NCBI GenBank assembly: GCA_004151065.3
Contig: NWUY0300011916.1
Location: 9,521-22,451, forward strand
From: Larix sibirica
Taxonomy: Eukaryota; Streptophyta; Pinopsida; Pinales; Pinaceae
Reading direction: 5' to 3'
Length of the DNA: 12,931 bases
Under the pieces are notes generated by a model. The model made no database searches. It saw nothing but the letters and a program-made list of their open reading frames with translations, and was not told where the DNA came from. The translations under genes and the position numbers were made by a program. Of this stretch, positions 1 to 6,860 are shown one piece after another (position 1 is the first letter of the stretch; each line of letters begins with the position of its first letter).

Positions 1-779
1 CCCAAACCCTAGCTTCCTTACCTTCTTGGACCATACCTTTATCCCTAGTATTCTTCTTGAATCATCTCAAGAACCCCAATGCTTAAGACAAAGAAAGCAA
101 ATTACAATGAAAAAGACAAGTCTACTCTAGCTTTCACATGTCTAATACAAATATGTGATCGATATGAATGAACGAAAAGACTCTCTCCTCCTTTTATTTA
201 TATGAAAGGTGAAGGAGGCCAACAATAATAAAGTGGACCATGTCCACAACAAGCAATGTAACTAATCACCAGATAGGTCCACATCTGAAGTGCTTCTACT
301 CTAAGTGACACATGTCAAGATCCAAGATATGCATGTCCATCAAGAAAGGGTCCCAAGGTGAGTGCTCCGCAAGAATTGTCTAACCCTCCTCCAAAGGCCT
401 TCAATGCTCCAATGCTCCCTCCTAAGCCATGTGTGATTTTAGGGCCACTACACCTCCATGATCACTCCTCAAACCAAGGATCCTCAAGTCAACACAAGCC
501 TCCATGCAAGCAACCAAGCATAACCCATGCTACCTAGAGTTCAATGCTCTCTTCCTAGATGCCCAATGCTCCTCCTCCAAATGGGTCATCCTCTCAAGCA
601 AGCAAGCAGCCTCCATGTGTGTGCCTTATGAAGAATGTCACCAAGCCATAAATTCTACAACATCCTAACGAAGTAGGCCACATAAGCATCAAGTCAAGGC
701 ATAGCAATCCATGAGTAACTATCTCCAATGTGTATCTTCATCACAATACAACCAAGGGTAATCAACACACCATGCACCC
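1..779 (-). other. LTR-like / promoter-like block, minus strand, no ORF
   Basis: No open frame of useful size is present. Read on the minus strand, the block resembles the U3-R-U5 of a plant LTR retrotransposon: a long G/T-rich leader with recurrent GAGCATTG words (CAATGCTC on plus), a TATA box near 195-202 followed by AAAAGGAGG, then a T-rich stretch and a TTGTAATTTG-like segment that could serve as a 3' end region. A TG dinucleotide opening TGTAGTGGCCC (minus, 452 downwards) could be an LTR edge, but no matching CA end, primer-binding site, polypurine tract or second LTR is visible. A single AAACCCTA telo-box-like word lies at the left edge. It could equally be an ordinary promoter. The right end is cut by an unknown base. 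Confidence 0.3.
195..202 (-). promoter_or_regulatory. TATA box (minus strand)
   Basis: The minus strand reads CATATAAATAAAAGGAGG, a canonical plant-type TATA box. A start site would be expected about 30 bases further left, near 160-170. It is the only strong TATA motif in the left block and supports reading that block as a promoter or LTR. The transcribed product, if any, would leave the window. Confidence 0.35.
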
Positions 780-780
780 N
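780..780. other. Assembly junction (single n), 14-bp overlap
   Basis: One unknown base. The 14 bases before it (766-779, CACACCATGCACCC) are repeated immediately after it (781-794). Taken alone, 14 bp could be chance, but the two other junctions in the window show the same suffix-prefix overlap, so this is probably an unmerged contig overlap rather than a real repeat. Confidence 0.7.
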
Positions 781-1305
781 CACACCATGCACCCCACATC
801 ACATGAAGCACTCTTACACATGGTGTAAACACTTTTGAAGTAACCCCAAAAACTAATAATTACAAGCATATTTGATGGACTAATAAATTTTGATGCTTAA
901 CCTATATGTCTTCATAGGCACAACCAAAAGTTCTATACATTCTAACATTAAAAACAATCTTTCCAAATGTAAATAAAAGGATCTATTTTGCAAGCATATA
1001 TCCACTTGCAAGATTATTGGTTATGAAGTTTAGTTGCAAACTACAAGCTCATTAAATCTGACTTTGTTGAAATGATGAGTATAGATCAATAAAATCAAGG
1101 ATTCTTTCTTGAAATTGCAATAGAAGAAAAATATACGATAGTTGTATATGTGTGGTAGACATGTAGGCATTACACCTTTATATTTGTAGGCATTATAGCT
1201 TGAATTTGTAGTGACATGAGTTCATGGCTTGTGACAGAACTCATGAAGTCATTAAGAAGCAATTACATAGGTAAACATGAGAACCAATACGAGCATGTTT
1301 TACAA
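781..1305. other. AT-rich non-coding stretch
   Basis: No open frame, RNA gene or clear repeat is visible. The sequence is A/T-rich with short homopolymer runs. Small direct similarities (for example GTAGGCATTA at about 1163 and 1187) are too short to interpret. Confidence 0.6.
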
Positions 1306-1476
1306 GTGTTGTTGGAATAGAGTGGTCAATCTTTAAACACAAATGAACTACCAATGTTATGTTCATTACGTATGATTACATCCTTATGTTGTGTTGTTGC
1401 AATAGAGTGGTCAATCTTTAAACACAAATGAACTACCAATGTTTATGTTCATTACGTATGATTACATCCTTATGTT
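1306..1476. repeat. 85-bp tandem duplication, two copies
   Basis: Copy 1 runs 1306-1390 and copy 2 runs 1391-1476. They are almost identical: I see one substitution (G1315 against C1400) and one extra T in copy 2 (GTTATG against GTTTATG). The copies abut without a spacer, as expected for a recent local duplication. No open frame crosses them and no known element is recognised. Confidence 0.85.
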
Positions 1477-1480
1477 GTTA

Positions 1481-2305
1481 GGGTTCTATATGCACCTTGA
1501 CTTTTGTATTAAATGTTGAACTTTTGAAAATAAAATGTATAATAAAAAAAACATACTTGTGCCTGCGGATGTAAGAAAGTTGCTTAAGGATGCACTCGCA
1601 GAACTGCTCAACCATATCATATCCATGGAGAAGATTTTGCTCCTTGAACACCAAGTCAGTCTGCAAAAAAAAATACCAGTTAGGACCTTAAATCGAATTG
1701 CAACAAGAAATTGGGTGTTAATAATTATAGGCATGGCATAAACTAGTTAAAAATGCTTGTAATGCAATGTTTTGAAGCATTTGGTTTACATTTTCATTTT
1801 GCCTATGGTAAGATAATTCAAAACCATATATGAAAAAAATCAACAAATTGACAATAATAAGAAATTGGAACTTTATAAGAAAAGAAACACCTATGAACCA
1901 AGTGATTTCATTGACTCATCAATGCATCACACAAAGTGCAATGACAAGAGAGTAAAATAGGAAACTAAAGCCCAAAGTTATGCCATGGAAAGGTTACATG
2001 AGCTAAAGGAAAAAGTATAGTGACTTAGTCCATTGAGGTGGTCTAGCACTAGAAAAGAGGATCTTTCAATGGAAAGTGTGGCATAACTTCAAGATTTAAA
2101 ATATGTGATCAAGGAAGTTAATCATCAGATCTTAACGTGCTTGCAACTATATGCCAGGAGAAACAAAGAATACCAAGCAATTTATATTAAGGGGATTGAG
2201 AATCATCCGCCCATAGTACAGCAATAATAAATAAGATAATTTTACTTATGTCCAGCACATGATCACAAAAAAAAAATAGGTCGATGGGATTGTTGAGTAC
2301 AATGT
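1481..2305. other. AT-rich non-coding stretch with small foldback
   Basis: Open frames at 1478-1741 lie on both strands, overlap one another and have no recognisable product; they look like chance ORFs in A-rich DNA. The only structure seen is an 11-bp inverted repeat, AAGTTATGCCA at 1975-1985 against TGGCATAACTT at 2079-2089. A-runs occur near 1547 and 2268. Confidence 0.5.
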
Positions 2306-2388
2306 TGTACATAGAAAATAGGAGTAACAAGAGGGTTCTTATAAAACAAAAGCAAGATACCGAAAGTAAAGTATGAGTCTACTGTTAA

Positions 2389-2482
2389 AAGGAGTATATA
2401 CACACTCTGACTGTGCAGTTAACTGGAAGGAGTATATACACACTCTGAGTGTGTAGTTAACTGGAAGGAGTATATACACATA
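2389..2482. repeat. 38-bp tandem repeat, about 2.5 copies (first copy)
   Basis: Units begin at 2389, 2427 and 2465 with AAGGAGTATATACACA. The third unit is truncated and runs into ATAGGATAGGG. Units 1 and 2 end in GTTAACTGG. Unit 2 contains a perfect 19-bp palindrome, TACACACTCTGAGTGTGTA (2437-2455, 9-bp arms around one base); unit 1 has two substitutions that break it. Possible roles include a protein-binding site or a replication-slippage product; nothing decides between them. The copy after the unknown base lies at 2667-2760. Confidence 0.85.
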
Positions 2483-2497
2483 GGATAGGGTGCAGAC

Positions 2498-2558
2498 GAT
2501 GATAATGATGATGATGAAAGTATGTCACGATCCACTAAATCCATCTCCATCTCCATCT
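2498..2558. repeat. GAT and CCATCT microsatellites
   Basis: A short impure (GAT)n run at 2498-2517 is followed by three CCATCT units at 2541-2558 and then CGATCTCG. The same runs recur at 2776-2795 and 2819-2836. In the open frame that crosses the second occurrence they give a Met-rich start and a Pro-Ser/Arg-Ser run, which argues that this part of the frame is a by-product of simple sequence. Confidence 0.75.
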
Positions 2559-2582
2559 CGATCTCGCCTAACATCCAAGGCC

Positions 2583-2583
2583 N
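2583..2583. other. Assembly junction (single n), 277-bp overlap
   Basis: One unknown base separates two apparently identical 277-bp segments (2306-2582 and 2584-2860). An exact suffix-prefix identity abutting an unknown base is the signature of a contig overlap that was not collapsed during scaffolding. Confidence 0.88.
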
Positions 2584-2776
2584 TGTACATAGAAAATAGG
2601 AGTAACAAGAGGGTTCTTATAAAACAAAAGCAAGATACCGAAAGTAAAGTATGAGTCTACTGTTAAAAGGAGTATATACACACTCTGACTGTGCAGTTAA
2701 CTGGAAGGAGTATATACACACTCTGAGTGTGTAGTTAACTGGAAGGAGTATATACACATAGGATAGGGTGCAGACG

Positions 2777-2992
2777 ATGATAATGATGATGATGAAAGTA
2801 TGTCACGATCCACTAAATCCATCTCCATCTCCATCTCGATCTCGCCTAACATCCAAGGCCAAATGGAGGAAACTCACTATAGAGTGTTGTCATGAAGAAG
2901 AGCCGCGGGATCGCCTAACATGCAAGGCCAAATGGAGGAAACTCACTATAGAGTGTTGTCATGAAGAAGAGCCGGGGGAAGATCTAGTCTAG
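2777..2992 (+). CDS. Small ORF with 23-codon tandem repeat, doubtful
   Basis: An open frame with no recognisable family. The frame is open from a GTG at 2768; the first ATG is at 2777, giving 71 codons. Its first third is encoded by GAT and CCATCT microsatellites (Met-rich, then PSPSPSRSR). The rest is a 23-residue unit occurring twice, RLTSKAKWRKLTIECC followed by HEEEP, with Ser/Cys the main difference inside the repeated unit. That unit is basic, then acidic, with a CC pair. The frame survives the duplication only because the 69-bp period is a multiple of three. No promoter, splice signals or homologue support expression. The partial copy at 7785-7832 keeps the frame (PREDLV instead of PGEDLV). 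It could be a fragment of an exon or a chance frame. Confidence 0.2.
   Translation: MIMMMMKVCHDPLNPSPSPSRSRLTSKAKWRKLTIECCHEEEPRDRLTCKAKWRKLTIECCHEEEPGEDLV
2842..2979. repeat. 69-bp tandem repeat, two copies
   Basis: Unit 1 is 2842-2910 and unit 2 is 2911-2979, both starting TCGCCTAACAT. They differ at few positions (C/G in ATCCAAGG against ATGCAAGG, and in the GCCGCGGG/GCCGGGGG tail). The period is an exact multiple of three, so the surrounding frame is kept. Each unit contains GGAAACTCACTATAG, the word at which the third contig begins at 7785. Confidence 0.9.
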
Positions 2993-3544
2993 GCCACCCA
3001 TTGAGCTCGTGTGAAAGGGGTCACCCCTCCACTATCTCCTGGGTGCTCTCGACCTGCTGGTAATGGATCTAGTCTGGCAATGCCACTTTAGACTAAAAGA
3101 CAATGATTTCAAGGGCGCGGACAAGATAACACGAATGCACAAGCTCCTTGGTTGGTGATGCGGAGCATCCGCCCTCACCTCCACTCCACCGCATTGTCTT
3201 CAAGCTGTGACAGCCACCGCAGTGAGATGTGTTTGTGATAGTTCAGTCCTTTGTTAGTCTGTTGCCCTCTTTTTCTTGCAGGGGTCTGAGGTAGTTTGCA
3301 CTGTGCAGCGAGTGACTGCATCAGTTGGCCACATGATTTGGACTAATTTGGTACAGCAATGGGACCAACTGGTTGACCTAAGAATTGATTTGAGAGCATA
3401 GTGCTAGCAAATTTGGTACATGACGACTGTTCAACTAAGCAAATAAAGTTGAAGACGCACGAAATGTATTCATTAATGTCGATCTAAGGAATCCTACAAT
3501 CGTAGCCTCTAATTCCATGCGTTTCACTAAATATGTTTTTGTAG
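2993..3544. other. Moderately GC-rich stretch, no gene established
   Basis: This stretch is richer in G+C than its surroundings. It holds a 13-bp palindrome (3016-3028), a small hairpin (3160-3172) and a good splice-acceptor-like sequence (CCCTCTTTTTCTTGCAG ending at 3281) followed by 39 open codons to a TAG at 3399-3401. An upstream frame with ATG at 3063 ends at 3158, but neither GT donor beside it (3151, 3155) keeps the downstream frame open, so no two-exon gene can be built. The copy lies at 7841-8392. Confidence 0.35.
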
Positions 3545-3554
3545 TATATAAAAA
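3545..3554 (+). promoter_or_regulatory. TATA-box-like motif
   Basis: TATATAAAAAGG in the context GTAGTATATAAAAAGG fits a plant TATA box on the plus strand, with a possible start near 3575-3585. No convincing open frame follows, so it would drive a non-coding transcript or be a chance motif in AT-rich DNA. The second copy is at 8393-8402. Confidence 0.2.
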
Positions 3555-4170
3555 GGAATGTATTTGTTTGACATAATGCCCTGGATCTTGTGATAAGTGG
3601 GAGCAGAGAAGCGGTGAAAAGTGGACATCATAAAATGTTTGCTGACAAGGTGGAACAATTCCCATTTAACTTCTCATACAAAGGAAAAGATTGGTAACGA
3701 ATAAGCACTTGCAAGAATTAAGCAAAGTTAACAATGAATGGATTATAAGTTTTCACTACCATGAAGTTGCCAACGTGTGCCCTGGTGCCCGAAGTGCAAT
3801 AAGAAAGATGCCATGATCTTTAGATGATAGAAAATCACTAAATTGTCAAGAAGGTTGTCCCACAGTCCTTTACGGCCTTGCAGGAAAGGTGGCAGTTTGC
3901 CCCCAAGAAAAATGATTTGTTGCAAAAGTTCCCGTTGGGAGCGTTAATTTGGTAAGTTCACTCGCATGCTAAAGACAAAACTCTACAGTGTTTTGTATGG
4001 AATAGATAAATACAGCTACATTCTAATTTATTGCGTGCAAGTCATTGAACTGCTTTTTGAACTTTGCACCAGTGCTAGGCGATGAGTTCAACATTACCAT
4101 TTCTAAACAATCAACACAATGAAAACTAAAACTTTCCTTCTCCAATGCTACACGACAAAATTCATGGTGT
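3555..4170. other. Non-coding stretch, nothing recognised
   Basis: Three minus-strand frames of 60-76 codons in and around this interval (3435-4217) carry no recognisable domain and have no shared reading frame, start context or splice logic. They are treated as chance. No repeat of the downstream array could be traced into this stretch. The identical copy lies at 8403-9018. Confidence 0.45.
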
Positions 4171-4545
4171 TTTAGTAGTTGGGCTGGTTGGCAGAAAACA
4201 GAGCACAGGATTATCATTATCGAACAATATCGCTACGATGCTATGTAGAAGCACAAATGAACACGCAACATTGAGAAACGTGGCAACGTATATTTAATGC
4301 GGTTAGACCGCTCGAAGATTGAAAAGGAAGACCGTCGACCTTTCGGCTAAGATTTTATTCCGGGGGAATACACGCACACCTAAATAGAAATTCGATTAAG
4401 AAATGCCACGATAAAGATTTTTGACACTCCGAGATCGATAATTACTACTCAACACTTGTAAACAGTATTCCGACAGCAGCTGGGAACACTTAGCGATCGT
4501 TTCCAAGTAATCATTAACGCCTATTGAGGGATTTGAATGAGCTCT
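4171..4545 (+). repeat. Array unit 1
   Basis: Begins TTTAGTAGTTGGG and aligns with unit 2 at an offset of about 374, including ACAATATCGCTAC (4224) and GAGAAACGTG. It contains an A-box-like GGTTAGACCGCTC at 4301-4313, a decayed T-arm region near 4345-4370 and the unit body at 4416-4540 ending GGGATTTGAATGA. It is the best copy of the body. Confidence 0.65.
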
Positions 4546-4946
4546 TTTAGTTGTTGAGGTAGTTGGTAGAAGACAGAGTATGAGATTATGATATCCAACA
4601 ATATCGCTACAAAGCATGCAGAGGCACAAATAAACACTCCACACAGAGAAACGTGACAACGTCAAATTAATGGGGTAGATCGCTCCAGGGTGAAAAAAGG
4701 GAAGGTGTGGACCACTAGAATAACATTTTATTACAGGGGAGTACACGCAAATAAAAGCAATAAATACATTTTATTACAGGGGCACGATGGACATTTTTGA
4801 CACTCGAGATCAATAATTATTAGTTTAACACTTGTAAACATTTTTCGAGAGGGGGTTGGGATGCTTCGCCATCGCTTGCAAGTCTCATTAACGCCTTTTT
4901 GAGGTATTTGAATGAAATAATCTTAGCTAGGGAAAAAAAGATTTTC
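4546..4946 (+). repeat. Array unit 2
   Basis: Begins TTTAGTTGTTGAGG. It contains an A-box-like GGGTAGATCGCTC at 4673-4685, the ACACGCAAATAAAAGCAATAAA segment near 4743-4764 and the body at 4792-4914. The word ACATTTTATTACAGGGG occurs twice, near 4731 and 4766, which indicates a small internal duplication. Confidence 0.65.
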
Positions 4947-5340
4947 TAAATAATGATTTTTAATTCGGTTAATGATGCACAAAAATGGGCTGTAATTTTT
5001 TTTTAAAAACAGCAGAAATAATACAAATCGCGTGCAGGTGGAAACCTCTGGAGCTGATCATCAATGAGAAGATAGGTTAACTGCTCTATGATAATAAAAA
5101 GACTGTCGACCACTCGGTCCAGGGTTGGATTCCTGGGAGAACACCCACATAAAAGCAGTAAATCACTGGAAGAGCCGCGTGCAACAACGGACATTTTGGA
5201 GTTTCAAAAGCAGTAATGGCCTACTCGACAACCGGAAACAATATTTCGACGCGTGTGCGCACACTTGGGAGATTCCTTCCAATCCATTATCCAGGGGCGA
5301 TTGAAGAATTTGAATTACAGTATCCTTTGTAATAGAATTA
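4947..5340 (+). repeat. Array unit 3, best tRNA-like module
   Basis: Begins TAAATAATGATTTTTAATTCG, shared with unit 5 at 5764. It carries an A-box-like GGTTAACTGCTC (5075-5086), then a T-arm-like hairpin CCAGG-GTTGGATT-CCTGG (5119-5136) containing the B-box-like GGTTGGATTCC (5123-5133). The gap between the two boxes is 36 bases, about ten more than in a standard tRNA, as in class II tRNAs or a decayed tRNA relative. No intact acceptor stem is seen, so it is not a functional tRNA gene. Confidence 0.55.
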
Positions 5341-5763
5341 GGCTATTTCAAGGTAGATTGATGAGATATTTTATAAAATGAAATGACAAAATAGAAAGAA
5401 AAACGTCTTAAACCGCTTAAAGAAGTAAGAAGTTGGCCATTGACCAAATCGATGATAATAAGATGATTATGACCACCAAGTCTCAATATCTAGGGATACT
5501 AAATGAAATTTCGAGAAAGAAACGCAGTAACTGATATTTTTTAATCGAGAGCATTAATTGCGTACCGGCCACGTGTAAACAACATTTCGACTGGAGTTTC
5601 TGCACGCCTTGCGCAGAACTTCAAAGTCATTATCAAAGGCCTTGCGCAGAACTTCAAAGTCATTATTAAGGCCTACTGAGCGATTTGAAAATAGCGTTCT
5701 CTATGAAGCACTTGGTCGCATGAACGGATGAACTAAAGGAGTAAAGCCTAAAGCTCTTTTAAC
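5341..5763 (+). repeat. Array unit 4, with internal 33-bp duplication
   Basis: Aligned to unit 5 by GAGATATTTTATAAAAT and AAAATAGAAAG words and by GAAGTTGGCC at 5429. The tRNA-like part is decayed beyond recognition. The body (5531-5690) carries ACGTGTAAACAACATTTCGAC at 5571 and is lengthened by a tandem duplication of 33 bp at 5606-5671. Confidence 0.55.
5606..5671. repeat. 33-bp tandem duplication within array unit 4
   Basis: GCCTTGCGCAGAACTTCAAA followed by GTCATTAT occurs at 5606 and again at 5639, with a C/T difference near the end. It is absent from the other units, so it arose after unit 4 separated from them. Confidence 0.85.
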
Positions 5764-6180
5764 TAAATAATGATTTTTAATTCGATAAATGATGCAGAAA
5801 ATTGGCTTGGCAGTAAATACATTTTTAGATCCAGAAGAGATATTTTTTTAAATAAGAAAATAGAAAGGAAAAAAAATCCTCAGCAAATGAAAGAACTCTG
5901 AAGCTGGCCGTTGATGATAATACACTGACTATTCTTGGTTCAATTCCTACCAAGCGCACTCCCATTGAAGCAGTAAATGGAAATTCTAGAAATAATCGAA
6001 ATTATCTACAGTTTTGACACGGGACAGCAATAAAATACTAATCTAGACTTGTAAACAATATTTTGCTGAGCCTTTGTAAGATTCGCGCATCATTTCCAAG
6101 TCTATTAAAACACCTCTGGTATTCAAATGAGAGCACTCTATGTGAAATTTAAATAATCTAAGCACTAGATTAAAAGAATA
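5764..6180 (+). repeat. Array unit 5, perfect B-box motif
   Basis: Shares its start with unit 3 and GAAAGAACTCTGAAGCTGGC (5889) with unit 6. It contains GGTTCAATTCC (5937-5947), which fits the RNA polymerase III B-box consensus, inside a 6-bp hairpin CTTGGT/ACCAAG (5934-5954) rather than a standard T-stem. A matching A box is not evident. The body is at 6010-6132 with ACTTGTAAACAATATTTTG at 6047. Confidence 0.6.
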
Positions 6181-6221
6181 CTCCATTAACTAAAACACGA
6201 GTTATAATTACATAACAAAAA

Positions 6222-6443
6222 ATGACTGTAAATAAATCTTTAAATTCAGAAGACATTTTGAAGAAGAAAAAACAGCAAGAAGAAAATACTGACGCGGCTG
6301 AAAGAACTCTGAAGCTGGCCTTTGATGAAAAGTTGAGCGACATCGTGCCTCAGCTGTTTAATGAGGATTTCTCTCTTATTACGCAGCAATTTCACTCGGC
6401 TTATCACGATCTTCACCAAAGCCTTGCTGCATGCATCGTTTAA
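6222..6443 (+). CDS. Small ORF (73 aa), unknown, partly repeat-derived
   Basis: An ATG-started frame in a reasonable context (AACAAAAAATGAC, A at -3). It encodes a 73-residue soluble-looking peptide with a Lys/Glu/Gln-rich N-terminal third (ILKKKKQQEEN near residues 12-22) and a likely helical remainder (FDEKLSDIVPQLFNEDF, residues 34-50, then a His/Gln-rich tail). There is no signal peptide, membrane segment or recognised domain. Its first ~33 codons coincide with the truncated array unit 6: CAGAAGACATTTT and GAAAGAACTCTGAAGCTGGC are shared with unit 5. From about 6330 the sequence is unrelated to the array and richer in G+C. The frame is identical in the second copy. It may be a repeat-borne new ORF, an exon, or chance; expression is unproven. 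Confidence 0.3.
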   Translation: MTVNKSLNSEDILKKKKQQEENTDAAERTLKLAFDEKLSDIVPQLFNEDFSLITQQFHSAYHDLHQSLAACIV

Positions 6444-6860
6444 CCGATCAGAATCCGTTCAGCACAAAACCTAAATTACTTAAAGATCGTTCAGTCATAA
6501 CTAAACAAATTCTGCAATTACCATTTTGAGGCCTTGCCCCAGCCGAACAAGCTCTCCAGCATGGTGAACGCACTGCAATCTCGCACCCGCAGAAAACATA
6601 CAAGGTCCCAAGATCGACCCGGTTAAACAAACCTTTTTCTCAGGGCGGATCTTTGCAGGGCTTCCGTTCGAGTGTACCAAACTTCATCTGAACCTTTATG
6701 CTTCCCGTAGTACGAATAAATAAATGTTAAATCTGCGAAATGCTGAGTAAAGTGTAGAACAAGGCAAAACTTGCATTTGCATGGCGACTTTTGAGCTAAG
6801 TTAGCAAGCAACCCAATGACAGCCCGGCACTTTGTGTGCATCCAATAAAATAATAATATT
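6444..6860. other. Possible orphan exon (6530-6691) in otherwise empty stretch
   Basis: A plus-strand frame is open from 6530 to a TGA at 6689-6691 (53 codons, no ATG), in a locally GC-richer segment. Acceptor-like AGs precede it (CATTTTGAG near 6530, GCCTTGCCCCAG at 6541). It lies just after the 73-codon frame but in another phase, and no convincing donor connects them. No family is recognised. Minus-strand frames over the same bases (6448-6630 and 6623-6841) look like shadows. Confidence 0.15.

Larger units (their letters stand above)
2306..2582. repeat. 277-bp segment repeated exactly after the n (first copy)
   Basis: This segment is repeated at 2584-2860 with no difference that I could find, offset by 278, on the other side of the unknown base at 2583. 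It is the exact right end of one piece and the exact left end of the next. It carries the 38-bp repeat, the GAT run and the CCATCT run that are also listed in the second copy. Confidence 0.9.
4171..6330 (+). repeat. Degenerate tandem array of tRNA-like repeat units (about 6)
   Basis: Units start near 4171, 4546, 4947, 5341, 5764 and 6181, the last truncated. Three anchors define them. First, ACTTGTAAACA-type words at 4454, 4830, 5230 (weak), 5571 and 6047, followed by TTTCGAC-like and later GATTTGAATGA-like words. Second, the GAAGCTGGCC-type word at about 5050, 5429, 5900 and 6311. Third, an AAAAGCAGTAAAT-type word after the tRNA-like module in units 2, 3 and 5. Units 1-2 share one 5' half and units 3-6 another, so the array is composite. 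Spacing varies from about 340 to 480 bp. The tRNA-like modules suggest a SINE origin; a satellite or non-coding RNA cluster are alternatives. Confidence 0.65.

Noticed and set aside
1-13. AAACCCTA at the left edge as a telomere repeat.
   Set aside because: Only one partial unit. At most a telo-box-like promoter word.
1478-1741. Three overlapping short open frames on both strands.
   Set aside because: Mutually overlapping, A/T-driven, no domain and no splice or promoter support.
2868-2882. ACTCACTATAG resembles the core of the phage T7 promoter (also within 2937-2951 and 7785-7799), suggesting vector or adaptor contamination.
   Set aside because: The upstream TAATACG half and the GGG start are absent, and the word is embedded in a 69-bp native tandem repeat. 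Chance similarity.
3015-3401. Two-exon gene: open frame with ATG at 3063 to 3158, intron to the AG at 3281, then 39 open codons to 3401.
   Set aside because: Using the GT at 3151 or 3155 shifts into frames that stop within a few codons after 3281. No family is recognised. Only the acceptor-like sequence remains, which is weak evidence alone.
4396-4746. 116-codon minus-strand open frame, the longest in the window (again at 9244-9594).
   Set aside because: It spans the boundary of array units 1 and 2 antisense to the tRNA-like modules, has no recognisable domain and no counterpart frame in the other units. Identity between the two appearances is explained by the overlap.
5075-5145. An intact tRNA gene in array unit 3.
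   Set aside because: A-box-like and B-box-like words and a T-arm-like hairpin are present, but the spacing is about ten bases too long for a standard tRNA, and no paired acceptor stem or convincing anticodon arm is seen. Kept only as a tRNA-like module.
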